Position numbers and translations under genes: made by a program
Assembly (NCBI GenBank): GCA_028698695.1
Contig: JAQVWB010000002.1
Location: 1-46,358, forward strand
Source: Syntrophomonadaceae bacterium
Lineage (GTDB): Bacteria; Bacillota; Syntrophomonadia; Syntrophomonadales; Syntrophomonadaceae
Length of the DNA stretch: 46,358 nt
Reading direction: 5' to 3'
The notes under the pieces: generated by a model
What the model was told of the DNA's origin: nothing
The model's database searches: none
Seen by the model: only the letters and a program-made list of their open reading frames with translations
Shown here: positions 21,660-31,505 of the stretch, in pieces
Layout: every line of letters begins with the position of its first letter
How positions within the stretch are numbered: the stretch's first letter is position 1

Positions 21660-22547
21660 ATGGGCGAAACAGAGCGTGTTTCAGGAGTAGTACTAAAAAA
21701 CTACAGTGGTTTTTATTATGTACAAACAGCTGACAGTACGATTTACGAATGCAAATTACGCGGAAAAATCAAAGAGCAGATTGTTACCGGGGACAGAGTT
21801 ATTATCACTCCTTTGGTAAATGATAAAGGAGTGCTCGAAAACCTTGAAAAAAGGGACAATCTACTTTATCGGCCTAAAATAGCTAATGTTGATTTGCTTC
21901 TTATTGTTATGGCTTATGATCAACCAATCCCCAGTTTAAGCTTATTGGACAGATTAATAATGCTGGCCAATTATAATCGCCTCAAACCTATAATTATTTT
22001 AAACAAATCAGATATTAAAGCTCATGAAAATACCAACTTAATTCTAAACTATTATCCGCGGGCTGGATTCAAAGTTATCAGCGTATCAGCCTATAAACAA
22101 ATTAATCTTAACTTGATAGATGAAGAGATTAAAGATAATATTGCAGTTATGGCCGGACCAAGTGGAGTAGGTAAATCAAGTCTTTTAAATGCTCTGTCCG
22201 AAAAACTGGATATTAAAACCCAAACGGTGAGCTCCAAAATCGGTCGTGGCCGCCATACTACCAGACACGTGGAGTTATATCCTTTGAGAACTAGTGGCTG
22301 GCTGGCGGATACGCCCGGGTTTAGTGTATTGGACATGCCGGTTATGAAGAGTTCTGAATTATCCGCATACTTTCCGGATTTTGAACCCTATTTTTCCAAG
22401 TGTCGCTTTAACAATTGTTTGCATAATCAGGAAACTGAATGTGGGGTTAAACAAGCAGTTACTGATGGAATTATATTATCGAGTCGTTACCAGAACTATC
22501 TGCAGATGCTTCAGGAAGTTATTCAGAAAGAGAGGTGTTATAAGTGA
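21660..22547 (+). CDS. rsgA: Ribosome small subunit-dependent GTPase A
   Basis: NKSD, AGPSGVGKSSLLN (circularly permuted GTPase), DTPGFS, C-terminal Cys/His zinc motif. Confidence 0.95.
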   Translation: MGETERVSGVVLKNYSGFYYVQTADSTIYECKLRGKIKEQIVTGDRVIITPLVNDKGVLENLEKRDNLLYRPKIANVDLLLIVMAYDQPIPSLSLLDRLIMLANYNRLKPIIILNKSDIKAHENTNLILNYYPRAGFKVISVSAYKQINLNLIDEEIKDNIAVMAGPSGVGKSSLLNALSEKLDIKTQTVSSKIGRGRHTTRHVELYPLRTSGWLADTPGFSVLDMPVMKSSELSAYFPDFEPYFSKCRFNNCLHNQETECGVKQAVTDGIILSSRYQNYLQMLQEVIQKERCYK

Positions 22548-23194
22548 TTCTGGTTGCTCCTTCTATATTATCGGCTAACTTTGCTCAACTGGGGAAAGAT
22601 ATTGGCAAAGCGGAAGAATCAGGAGCTGATTGGCTTCATATTGATGTTATGGATGGGCATTTTGTACCTAATCTTACCATAGGTCCGCAGGTAGTAGCGG
22701 ATATTCGCCCCATTACCAATTTGATACTGGATGTTCATTTAATGATTGAGAAACCGGAGAGGTTAATTCCGGCCTTTTGTGAAGCCGGAGCGGATTTAAT
22801 TACAGTTCACAGTGAGACCTGCCCCCATTTGCATCGCACTATTTATCAGATTAAAGAAAAAGGCATTATGGCGGGAGTAGCTATTAATCCGTCTACACCA
22901 ACAGTGATGATTGAAAATATACTATCTGACATAGATTTGGTACTAGTAATGAGTGTTAATCCAGGTTATGGTGGACAGCAATTTATACCTGGTTCGGTTT
23001 CCAAAGTAGCAGCTCTAAAAAATAAGCTGGTTGAACAAGGTATATCTGCTTATCTGCAGGTAGATGGAGGTATTAATGCTCAAACCGGACTGGAAGTAGT
23101 AAAAGCTGGTTGCAATGTATTGGTAGCAGGATCTTACATATTTAAATCAAATGATATTAGTCAGGCAATTAATAGCCTTCATCAACTAGGCTAA
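22544..23194 (+). CDS. rpe: Ribulose-phosphate 3-epimerase
   Basis: APSILSANFAQLG, HIDVMDGHFVPNLTIGP, NPGYGGQQFIP, QVDGGIN; overlaps rsgA by 4 nt. Confidence 0.97.
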   Translation: MILVAPSILSANFAQLGKDIGKAEESGADWLHIDVMDGHFVPNLTIGPQVVADIRPITNLILDVHLMIEKPERLIPAFCEAGADLITVHSETCPHLHRTIYQIKEKGIMAGVAINPSTPTVMIENILSDIDLVLVMSVNPGYGGQQFIPGSVSKVAALKNKLVEQGISAYLQVDGGINAQTGLEVVKAGCNVLVAGSYIFKSNDISQAINSLHQLG

Positions 23195-23251
23195 CTATTG
23201 ACCGCCATCAGCATGAATGCTACTATAATGGCAAATGAATATTATTAAACT

Positions 23252-23362
23252 TTCTTCGGGGATGGGTGAAATTCCCTATCGGCGGTAAAGCCCGCGAGCC
23301 GGCAGGCAGGATTCGGTGAAATTCCGGAGCCGACAGTTATAGTCTGGATGGGAGGAGAGGTT
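23252..23362 (+). promoter_or_regulatory. FMN riboswitch (RFN element)
   Basis: CTTCGGGGATGGGTGAAATTCCC...GGCGGTAAAGCCCGCGAGC...GGTGAAATTCCGGAGCCGACAGTTATAGTCTGGATGGGAGGAGA matches the RFN consensus, upstream of ribD. Confidence 0.96.
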
Positions 23363-23402
23363 TGGTGGTGTGTGAAAACATACCATAACTCTTGGTGTCT
23401 GA

Positions 23403-23432
23403 AACCCGATTTGATATCGGGTTCATTTTATT
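23403..23432 (+). terminator. Likely riboswitch expression-platform terminator
   Basis: AACCCGAT-TTGAT-ATCGGGTT followed by a T-rich tract between RFN and ribD. Confidence 0.7.
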
Positions 23433-23447
23433 TAAGGAGCAGATAAT

Positions 23448-24554
23448 TTGCACTACAGCGATGATTTAAAATATATGCATAGGGCTCTTGAACTGGCTAT
23501 TGTGGCCAGGGGCAGGACACGTCCCAATCCGGTAGTAGGTGCAGTAATAGTAAATGGAGGAGAAATAGTCGGGCAAGGATATCACAAACAGGCCGGAACT
23601 CCTCATGCTGAAGTACATGCTTTGCAACAGGCAGGATTAAGGGCTAATGGGGCGACTTTATATGTTACTCTGGAGCCATGTAATCATTATGGTAAAACTC
23701 CTCCCTGTACAAAAGCGATTATTGAGGCGGGTATAAAAAAAGTCGTTGTTGCCACGCTGGATCCAAACCCGCGGGTATGTGGTCAGGGCATGAAAGCCCT
23801 AACCGAAGCAGGCATAGAAACCACGATTGGAATAATGGAAGCAGAAGCACAAAAAATTAACGAAGCTTTCTTTACAAAAATTATTAAAGGCAGGCCATTC
23901 GTTAGTTTGAAAGTTGCCATGACCCTGGATGGTAAAATTGCAACCTACAGCGGTAATTCGCGCTGGATAACCGGAGAAAAATCGCGTCATTATGTTCATG
24001 AGCTAAGAAATATTTATGATGTAATAATGGTGGGAATAGGTACAGTATTAATGGATGATCCTTTATTAAATACCAGACTAGGTGGTGTTGATAGTCGTGA
24101 TCCTATCAGAGCAATAGTAGACTCAAACTTACAAATACCACTTGTCAGCCAGATTGTGAAAAGTGCCAAAGAACAACCTACTATGGTTTTTTGCAGTAAA
24201 CAGGCTGATAAACAAAGTGAAGCACAACTGATAATCCAAGGCATAGAGGTAATACGCGTAAAAGGTGAAGCGGATAAACTGGACATTGAAGAGATAGTAT
24301 CAATAATTGGGCATAAAGGTTATAACAGCATTTTACTGGAAGGCGGGGCAGGCCTTAATACTGCCATGCTGGAACAACGTCTGATTGATAAGTTATATTG
24401 GTTTATTGCACCCAAAATAATTGGTGGAAGTCAGGCACCGGGACCAATCGGCGGACCAGGAGTATCCATAATGGATGATGCTATTAAATTAGACTCAATA
24501 TCAATAAATAGATTTGGTCAGGATATTATGATAACAGCTTATACAAGGTGGTGA
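23448..24554 (+). CDS. ribD: Diaminohydroxyphosphoribosylaminopyrimidine deaminase / uracil reductase
   Basis: HAEVHAL...TLEPCNHYGKTPPC zinc deaminase motif and reductase domain KVAMTLDGKIAT. Confidence 0.96.
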   Translation: MHYSDDLKYMHRALELAIVARGRTRPNPVVGAVIVNGGEIVGQGYHKQAGTPHAEVHALQQAGLRANGATLYVTLEPCNHYGKTPPCTKAIIEAGIKKVVVATLDPNPRVCGQGMKALTEAGIETTIGIMEAEAQKINEAFFTKIIKGRPFVSLKVAMTLDGKIATYSGNSRWITGEKSRHYVHELRNIYDVIMVGIGTVLMDDPLLNTRLGGVDSRDPIRAIVDSNLQIPLVSQIVKSAKEQPTMVFCSKQADKQSEAQLIIQGIEVIRVKGEADKLDIEEIVSIIGHKGYNSILLEGGAGLNTAMLEQRLIDKLYWFIAPKIIGGSQAPGPIGGPGVSIMDDAIKLDSISINRFGQDIMITAYTRW

Positions 24555-25207
24555 AAAAAATATTTACCGGTATTATTGAAGAAATTGGCAAGCTGAAACG
24601 AATTAATCGTACAGCTCGTTCCTTTCAAATAGAAATTGAAGCTTCCAGGGTTCTGGAAGATGTCAAGCTGGGGGATAGTATAGCCGTTAATGGAGTCTGC
24701 CTGACGGTAACCAGCTTTAACGGATCTTCTTTTACGGCAGATGTTATGCCGGAAACTGTTGATCATACTAATCTAAAACATCTTTACACGGGAAGTCAGG
24801 TAAATTTGGAGAGAGCACTTAGAATTGGTGATCGTCTGGGCGGGCATTTAGTTCAGGGACATGTAGATGCGGTAGGGGTCATATTGCAAAAACAAAAACT
24901 GGATATCGCTATAATTTATCGAATTCAAGCTCCAGTTGATTTACTGCAGTATATTGTACCGAAAGGTTCAATAGCAATTGATGGTATTAGCCTTACAGTA
25001 ATTGATGTGTTTCCGGATAGTTTTACGGTATCTTTGATACCGCATACCGCTCATCTCACTATTTTAGGTAAGAAGACACCCGGAGATTCGGTTAATTTAG
25101 AGAGTGATATAATTGGTCGCTATGTTAAGAGTTTAATGGCAGTAAAGGAAAGTGACAAGCAAAAGCAACTAAGTACAGGATTTCTAGCAGAAAACGGATT
25201 TATTTAA
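24548..25207 (+). CDS. ribE: Riboflavin synthase alpha subunit
   Basis: FTGIIEEIG, duplicated lumazine-binding domains, GGHLVQGHVDAVG. Confidence 0.95.
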   Translation: MVKKIFTGIIEEIGKLKRINRTARSFQIEIEASRVLEDVKLGDSIAVNGVCLTVTSFNGSSFTADVMPETVDHTNLKHLYTGSQVNLERALRIGDRLGGHLVQGHVDAVGVILQKQKLDIAIIYRIQAPVDLLQYIVPKGSIAIDGISLTVIDVFPDSFTVSLIPHTAHLTILGKKTPGDSVNLESDIIGRYVKSLMAVKESDKQKQLSTGFLAENGFI

Positions 25208-25219
25208 GGGGGTAATCAA

Positions 25220-26416
25220 ATGCTTAACACTATAGAAGAAGCCATAAATGAGATTAAAGCCGGGAAGATGATAATTTTAGTTGATAATGAGGACAGAGAA
25301 AATGAAGGGGATGTTATAGTTGCTGCCGAAATGGCTACCCCGGAAGTAATTAATTTTATGGCTTCCTACGCCAAAGGATTAATATGTGTACCTATTATCG
25401 GCGAACGACTTGATGAGTTGGATATTCAGCCCATGGTGCTTGACAATACTGACAATCATGAAACCGCTTTTACAGTTTCGGTTGATTACAAGACTACTAC
25501 AACAGGAATATCAGCCCATGAGCGGGCAGCAACCGTACAGGCTCTGATAAATGAAAACTCGCAACCAGGGGACTTTCGTAAACCGGGACATATATTTCCT
25601 CTGCGCTACAAAGAAGGAGGCGTATTAAGGCGGGCTGGACACACTGAAGGGTCAGTGGATTTGACTAAATTAGCCGGATTATATCCGGCAGCGGTGATTT
25701 GCGAGATTATGAACCCGGATGGTTCTATGGCCAGACTTCCTGAACTTTTAGAGTTTTCACGGGAACATAATATTAAAATAGCCAGCATTGCTGAGTTGAT
25801 TGAATATAGAAGACGCAGTGAAAAATTGATTGTGCGCGTAGCTGAAACCAGGCTGCCTACCGATTTTGGATATTTTACAGCGCTGGCATATGAGTCTTTA
25901 CTGGATGGGCAGGGACATCTGGCTTTGGTAAAAGGAGAATGGGAAGAAGACGAACCGGTATTGGTCAGAGTTCATTCTGAATGTCTTACCGGAGATGTAT
26001 TTGGTTCCAATCGTTGTGATTGTGGTGATCAGTTAGCCAGTGCGATGACCATGATTGAGCGGGAGGGAAAAGGGGTATTGTTATATATGCGTCAGGAAGG
26101 AAGAGGTATCGGTCTGGTTAATAAAATCAGAGCCTATAACCTGCAGGACAGGGGACGCGATACTGTGGAAGCCAATTTGGAATTGGGGTTTCCTGAAGAT
26201 TTGAGGGATTATGGGATAGGTGCTCAAATCCTGGTTGATCTGGGGATTAGGAAAATGAGATTAATGACTAATAACCCCAAAAAAATTAAAGGTTTAGAGG
26301 GATATGGCATGGAGGTAGTCGAAAGAGTACCCATAGAAATTAAAAGCAAAGATGAAAACCGACGCTACCTGCGGACCAAAAAAGAGAAAATGGGCCACCT
26401 GTTGGCAGGATTATAA
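25220..26416 (+). CDS. ribAB: DHBP synthase / GTP cyclohydrolase II
   Basis: [50 protein letters not shown]. Confidence 0.97.
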   Translation: MLNTIEEAINEIKAGKMIILVDNEDRENEGDVIVAAEMATPEVINFMASYAKGLICVPIIGERLDELDIQPMVLDNTDNHETAFTVSVDYKTTTTGISAHERAATVQALINENSQPGDFRKPGHIFPLRYKEGGVLRRAGHTEGSVDLTKLAGLYPAAVICEIMNPDGSMARLPELLEFSREHNIKIASIAELIEYRRRSEKLIVRVAETRLPTDFGYFTALAYESLLDGQGHLALVKGEWEEDEPVLVRVHSECLTGDVFGSNRCDCGDQLASAMTMIEREGKGVLLYMRQEGRGIGLVNKIRAYNLQDRGRDTVEANLELGFPEDLRDYGIGAQILVDLGIRKMRLMTNNPKKIKGLEGYGMEVVERVPIEIKSKDENRRYLRTKKEKMGHLLAGL

Positions 26417-26437
26417 TACTATATAGGAGGAGTAATA

Positions 26438-26902
26438 ATGAGCAAAGTATTTGAAGGAAAACTGGTTGGAGATGGGCACAAAATAGGCATAGTAGTATCC
26501 AGGTTTAATGAATTTATTACTAATAAATTATTATCCGGATGTATGGATGCATTAATCCGTCATAATGTAAGTCCTGATAATGTAGACATAGCCTGGGTAC
26601 CGGGAGCTTTTGAAATTCCGTTTATGGCTCAAATAATGGCTGGTAAGGATTATGATGCGGTTATTTGTCTGGGGGCGGTAATAAGAGGAGCTACGCCTCA
26701 TTTCGAGTATGTTTCCGCTGAAGTAACCAAAGGAGTAGCTCAAGTTGGTTTGAACAGTGGGATTCCGGTTATTTACGGGGTAATTACGGCAGATACTATT
26801 GAACAGGCAATTGAAAGAGCAGGGACAAAAGCTGGCAATAAAGGTGTTGACGCAGCAGTCTCAGCAATTGAAATGGTTAACCTCATTAAACAACTGGGGT
26901 AG
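26438..26902 (+). CDS. ribH: 6,7-dimethyl-8-ribityllumazine synthase
   Basis: [32 protein letters not shown]. Confidence 0.97.
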   Translation: MSKVFEGKLVGDGHKIGIVVSRFNEFITNKLLSGCMDALIRHNVSPDNVDIAWVPGAFEIPFMAQIMAGKDYDAVICLGAVIRGATPHFEYVSAEVTKGVAQVGLNSGIPVIYGVITADTIEQAIERAGTKAGNKGVDAAVSAIEMVNLIKQLG

Positions 26903-26956
26903 TTTGAAATAGAGGCTTATTATTCAATACCATATAGAATCAAGTATATATTTATT

Positions 26957-27001
26957 GAGGCTATTCTGAAATTAAAGAATTCAGGATGGCCTTCATTGTT
27001 T
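26957..27001 (+). terminator. Probable terminator of the rib operon
   Basis: GAGGCTATTCTGAA...TTCAGGATGGCCTT forms a long stem allowing G-U pairs, then a T-rich tail. Confidence 0.55.
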
Positions 27002-27175
27002 TGTGAAATAAATTAATAAAACTGATAGAGAACAAATATGATTGATTATAATCATTTCATACCCTTCACACCTTGCCTTACAATATCTTTGTATGGTTGA
27101 TTTATTATTATGCTTGCTGTAAAATGACCTATTGTAATCTTTTTTAATATAAAAGCCGGTAAGGAGTTGGACTTT

Positions 27176-28234
27176 ATGGTGATAGGTGGATTATTGTTTA
27201 TCCTGGTATTGGTCCTGGTCTTGCCATTTGCAGTTACGAAAATAGAAGAAAATCTGGAGCTGTTCTTGTTTATAATGGGTATTATGGCTGCTTTAATATC
27301 TGGCATCATGACCAGGGAATTGATTATAAAAGCTCTGGAAGAACCAATTATGATTGCTGCGGCAGTATTCATAGCCGGCTCGCTGTTCTTTTTACTTAGC
27401 CAACAATTTAAACATTTTATGAATAAAATCTTTACCATCATGCCACTTCCGTTAACCATCTTTTTAATATTAGCTCTGTTAGGTCTTTTATCCAGCGTTA
27501 TAACAGCCATAGTTGCCTCAATTATTCTGGTAGAAATAATATTTCTGCTTCCTTTTGAACGTAAACAAAAAGTTATTATTTGTATACTGGCTTGTTTCTC
27601 GATTGGATTGGGGGCAGCCCTTACGCCTATTGGTGAACCGTTGGCCACTATAGCAATATCAAAACTTAATCAGGACTTTTTCTACCTGTTACGATTACTG
27701 GGGAAATTTATTATTCCTGGCGTTATAGTAGTCAGTTTGCTTGGTGCTCTTTATACTGTATGGATACTGCGGCCGAAATCATCTGAAGAGACAATTGATT
27801 TGCATTTAGAAGACAATGGCAATAATGAGATTGAAGAATTTAGAGAGGAAGATACCTGGAGGGGTATCATTATTCGTGCTCTTAAAGTTTATTTATTTGT
27901 GATGGCTTTAGTATTTCTGGGAGAAGGCTTTCAACCATTAATTGATAAGTATGTACTGACCCTGGATTACAGAATATTGTATTGGGTAAATATGATTTCA
28001 GCTGTGTTGGATAACGCTACCTTAACTGCTGCTGAAATTAGTGTCCAAATGAGCGTCATGCAGATAGAAGCCATTTTGATGGGGTTATTGATCAGTGGAG
28101 GAATGCTTATTCCTGGTAACATACCCAATATTATATCTGCTTCAAAACTTAGAATTACCAGTACAGAATGGGCTAAATTCGGGATTCCTTTTGGTTTGGT
28201 AATGATGGCAGTGTATTTTGTGATTTTATTTTGA
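27176..28234 (+). CDS. DUF1646 family membrane protein, putative cation transporter
   Basis: Hydrophobic throughout; LVLPFAVTKIEENLELFLFIMGI and GAALTPIGEPLATIAISKL; RBS AAGGAG. Confidence 0.75.
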   Translation: MVIGGLLFILVLVLVLPFAVTKIEENLELFLFIMGIMAALISGIMTRELIIKALEEPIMIAAAVFIAGSLFFLLSQQFKHFMNKIFTIMPLPLTIFLILALLGLLSSVITAIVASIILVEIIFLLPFERKQKVIICILACFSIGLGAALTPIGEPLATIAISKLNQDFFYLLRLLGKFIIPGVIVVSLLGALYTVWILRPKSSEETIDLHLEDNGNNEIEEFREEDTWRGIIIRALKVYLFVMALVFLGEGFQPLIDKYVLTLDYRILYWVNMISAVLDNATLTAAEISVQMSVMQIEAILMGLLISGGMLIPGNIPNIISASKLRITSTEWAKFGIPFGLVMMAVYFVILF

Positions 28235-28339
28235 TAAAAGACAAATAAGCCTGGCCTGCTTCTGTTGTTTGAACCTGACTTTAACTGATTTAACCTGACG
28301 GTATAAAATTTTGATGACCTTATTATAATGCACATACAG

Positions 28340-28373
28340 AAAGCTGCTAACCTATTACAGTTAGCAGCTTTTA
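28340..28373. terminator. Bidirectional terminator between convergent genes
   Basis: AAAGCTGCTAAC...GTTAGCAGCTTT perfect 12-bp stem. Confidence 0.8.
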
Positions 28374-28392
28374 TTAATTGTGATATTCGATT

Positions 28393-30228
28393 CTAGTAAT
28401 CAAATGCTCCAGCGGGAATTTCCAGTGCGGATGCATCGCCTTCTTTTACGATGTCAGCGATAGTCCATACCTGAGGAACCACATTGTATAAATAGTATCT
28501 TGCTGAGTAGACTTTCCCGGTATAGAATTCGTAATCGTAATGTTCGGGTCCAACTTCTTCGGCACGTTTTTGAGCAATCATGGCTTGTTCCAGAATACAC
28601 CATGCACCATAGACGATGGAACTGGCAGTAAGGATTCGGCGGGAATACAGAGGCATCATATCAATTTTTCCTGCACCCATGAATCCTATAATAGCTGACT
28701 GCAGTTCTGCCAGGGCATCAACTGCTTTACCGAATTTTTCGAATTCCTTTTCGAATCCGGCGGCATTCTTGTTGGCATCCGCAAATGCTTTAACTTCTGC
28801 ATACCATTTAGCATATACGGAACCTTTTTTCATGGTCCATTTGCGGCCAATATAGTCTAAGGACTGGATATAGTTGGTGCCTTCCCAGATGGAGTATATT
28901 TTGCAGTCACGAGCGATCTGGGAAACCGGATATTCTTCGCAAAATCCGTATCCACCATAAGCCTGGATAGCTTCACAGCACAGATTCCAAACTTCGTCGG
29001 TGGGATAAGCTTTGGTCATTGGAGTTACGATTTCGATGAAATCGTTGGCTGCCTGTCTCTTTTCCGGATCCGGATCCTTGGCACGGATATCAAACATGAA
29101 GAAAGTCTTCATGATCATGGCCCGCATTACCTCGACCAGAGCTTTTCCATTTAACAGGGTGCGGCGGATATCCGGATGTTGAATGATGGGAACACGTGGG
29201 CCCTTCATATCAGTCAACGGACGTCCCTGGATACGTTCTTTGGTATAGTCACGGGCATTGTAAACCGCATTGGCGGAACATGCCAGCCCCAGCAGACCGG
29301 TTCCCAGACGGGCAAAGTTCATGCATTGGAACATCTGTGCCATACCTTTGGCTTTGCCGTCTTCTCCTGGAGGATCGCCAATTAAATAGGCACGGCAGTT
29401 ATTATTTTCGCCCATGGCCAGAGAAGCCGTAGCCGAACCAAATTGTCCCATTTTGTGTTCGATACCGGTACACTGAACATCATTGTCTGTCAGAGTTCCG
29501 TCATCTTCTACCCAATATTTCGGAACGATGAACAGCGATATTCCGCTGGTGCCTTCCCGAGCTCCTTCGACTCTGGCCAGGTACAGATGAATGATGTTTT
29601 CAGTAAAATCATTGTCTCCGCCGGTGATGAATATTTTACTCCCTTTGATTTTGTAAACACCAGGCACATCAGTGGGATAAGCTTTGGAGAGAATATCCCC
29701 AACATCGGAACCCGCAGTGGCTTCAGTTAAACACATGGTTCCTGCCCAAGTTCCATCCATCATCTTGGGAAGGAATTTTTCCTTCAGTTCTTCAGAAGCA
29801 AAGGCTTCAATCAGTTCTGCAGAGCCGGTAGTCAAACCAATATAGGGCATGAAAGCCGGATTGCCGGCTGCCAGCATCTCGGTACAGAAGGCGAAGAGGA
29901 ATTGCGGCATGGTCAAAGCATCTTCGCCAAAGCCGATATTGGCAGTTCCCCAGCCATCCTGCTGCAGTTTGTGGAACAGAGGACCAAAGGTAGGTGGTGT
30001 GGTTACTTTGCCATTGGCAAAGCTGCAAGGATTAGCATTTCCATCTTCATTACTGGGTTCAATGATTTCTTTGACCATTTTACGGAAAGGTTCTAGAATG
30101 GATTTTACATCATCCTTGGAATAATAATCAGCAAAATCTTCGTAAGCAAATACTATTTCAGTGGGCAGCCACTCCTGGGCTATAAATTCGAAATCACGAG
30201 TGTTCAAATAAGCAAAATTAGACGCCAT
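28393..30228 (-). CDS. Acyl-CoA dehydrogenase (about 600-aa type with C-terminal extension)
   Basis: MCLTEATAGSDVGDI, KIFITGGD, QAYGGYGFCEEYPVSQIARDCKIYSIWEGTNYIQ. Confidence 0.95.
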   Translation of the reverse strand: MASNFAYLNTRDFEFIAQEWLPTEIVFAYEDFADYYSKDDVKSILEPFRKMVKEIIEPSNEDGNANPCSFANGKVTTPPTFGPLFHKLQQDGWGTANIGFGEDALTMPQFLFAFCTEMLAAGNPAFMPYIGLTTGSAELIEAFASEELKEKFLPKMMDGTWAGTMCLTEATAGSDVGDILSKAYPTDVPGVYKIKGSKIFITGGDNDFTENIIHLYLARVEGAREGTSGISLFIVPKYWVEDDGTLTDNDVQCTGIEHKMGQFGSATASLAMGENNNCRAYLIGDPPGEDGKAKGMAQMFQCMNFARLGTGLLGLACSANAVYNARDYTKERIQGRPLTDMKGPRVPIIQHPDIRRTLLNGKALVEVMRAMIMKTFFMFDIRAKDPDPEKRQAANDFIEIVTPMTKAYPTDEVWNLCCEAIQAYGGYGFCEEYPVSQIARDCKIYSIWEGTNYIQSLDYIGRKWTMKKGSVYAKWYAEVKAFADANKNAAGFEKEFEKFGKAVDALAELQSAIIGFMGAGKIDMMPLYSRRILTASSIVYGAWCILEQAMIAQKRAEEVGPEHYDYEFYTGKVYSARYYLYNVVPQVWTIADIVKEGDASALEIPAGAFDY

Positions 30229-30276
30229 TCAATAATACCCCCCAAATTTCTGGAATTGAGTAGTCAATTCCTTCAT
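30229..30276 (-). CDS. Possible 15-aa upstream ORF abutting the acyl-CoA dehydrogenase start
   Basis: ATG AAG GAA TTG ACT ACT CAA TTC CAG AAA TTT GGG GGG TAT TAT TGA followed directly by the ATG of the dehydrogenase. Confidence 0.25.
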   Translation of the reverse strand: MKELTTQFQKFGGYY

Positions 30277-30536
30277 AATAAGATTCCTGTTGTCTACGGT
30301 TTCCTATAATAATTTTTATATCTCACCTCCTATAAAATAAGCAATTGTTAGATACATTTTATCTACCAGTAATTAAAGTTACCATAAATTATAACATATC
30401 GGAATTTTTAGAAGATAGCCTATATATTTAATTACAAAAGGCATTATCGACACTCCTTATAATTATTTCTCCATCTATTAATGTAAATCCTGTTTTAAAG
30501 GAGCAAAGTTTTAAGATTATTTTTAGAATTAATGAT

Positions 30537-30644
30537 TGATGCCACTGCAAAAATCTGGTTTGGATGTATAAATATGAAGGAATCCTGGTGAGGGAATATT
30601 TATACATCCAAACTGGCGCAGTATACCTTTTTGCAGTGGCATCA
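30537..30644. repeat. 108-bp nested inverted repeat
   Basis: Outer perfect 17-bp arms TGATGCCACTGCAAAAA / TTTTTGCAGTGGCATCA (30537-30553, 30628-30644); inner perfect 18-bp arms GTTTGGATGTATAAATAT / ATATTTATACATCCAAAC (30558-30575, 30596-30613). Confidence 0.9.
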
Positions 30645-30657
30645 TAATTCAGTTATA

Positions 30658-30691
30658 AAGAGATACACCCACTGCAGCAAGTGTATCTCTT
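30658..30691 (-). terminator. Hairpin downstream of the gene remnant
   Basis: AAGAGATACAC / GTGTATCTCTT perfect 11-bp stem with 12-nt loop. Confidence 0.6.
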
Positions 30692-30721
30692 AAAATAATA
30701 TAAACTTATATTAACAATAAA

Positions 30722-30834
30722 TTAAAAAGCCAGCACGCAACTGGGGTAATTATCTTTCAGGTACTTGGCAATTTCAGGTGATTGCAAAGCTGCTCCCAGT
30801 GCCTTGATAGTATCTTTGTAAATGATGCTAAGTT
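30722..30834 (-). pseudogene. C-terminal remnant resembling an NlpA/MetQ-type substrate-binding lipoprotein
   Basis: Minus-strand translation ...KLSIIYKDTIKALGAALQSPEIAKYLKDNYPSCVLAF* resembles the family C-terminus; no matching upstream domain. Confidence 0.45.
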
Positions 30835-31377
30835 TTACAACCTGCCGGGAGGGTCTTTCTGCAATATAATTTTAGTTACGAGGCCACCTCGAACCTGAAA
30901 TACTATACAGCGATTATTATCATTGCCATAAACTGCATCAAAATCATGCAGGTTGTCAACTTTATGCACCGAGGCGTAAGACTGACCATACTTGTCCACC
31001 ACGGAATCAAATGATTCGCCAACCTTGGCCCCTCGGGCAGTAATAATTTGATCATCAGATATATGCATTTTATGCAAAATATCACTATGTTCAGTAAAAG
31101 TAAACAGACAGTCTAAATCATTCGGGGAGTATATGGTACTAAGACCTAGAATCTCCCCATGCGGAAATACTTTTAATACGTCTGCACTGGCAGAACTGCC
31201 AATCTTCAGAGTATTATTGTTGTACGTAAACATGAAATCAGTATCTTCCAGCTCGATACTCTGTTGCGGATATTCAGTCACAAGTTTAGCTTGATTTTGT
31301 GAAATATAAACACCAAAGATAAAAACCAAAACTGCAATTATTATTACAACAGTGAATTCTTTACGAAACATACTCAT
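30835..31377 (-). CDS. Hypothetical protein with N-terminal TM anchor
   Basis: MSMFRKEFTVVIIIAVLVFIFGVYISQ anchor then a soluble domain; RBS AAAAGGAGT upstream. Confidence 0.65.
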   Translation of the reverse strand: MSMFRKEFTVVIIIAVLVFIFGVYISQNQAKLVTEYPQQSIELEDTDFMFTYNNNTLKIGSSASADVLKVFPHGEILGLSTIYSPNDLDCLFTFTEHSDILHKMHISDDQIITARGAKVGESFDSVVDKYGQSYASVHKVDNLHDFDAVYGNDNNRCIVFQVRGGLVTKIILQKDPPGRL

Positions 31378-31505
31378 AATACTCCTTTTCAGTTGAAGAT
31401 GATTAATTTACAGTCAATACTAATAAAACTCCAATAAAGACTATTGTATTAGCTTTTCTCATTTATAATATTATACTGGGAAGGTAAAAGGAAGAGGGTA
31501 ATACT

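Noticed and set aside
6858-26902. Long housekeeping cluster as a novel operon
   Set aside because: The order yicC-remA-gmk-rpoZ-coaBC...priA-def-fmt...rsmB-rlmN-stp-prkC-rsgA-rpe is a well-known Firmicutes arrangement; the RFN-rib operon is also standard.
27052-27648. 198-aa minus-strand ORF opposite the DUF1646 gene
   Set aside because: Shadow ORF of an AT-rich membrane-protein gene; composition (Ile/Asn/Lys runs) is atypical and no motif is seen.
29443-30124. Plus-strand ORFs within the acyl-CoA dehydrogenase gene
   Set aside because: Antisense shadows of a conserved gene.
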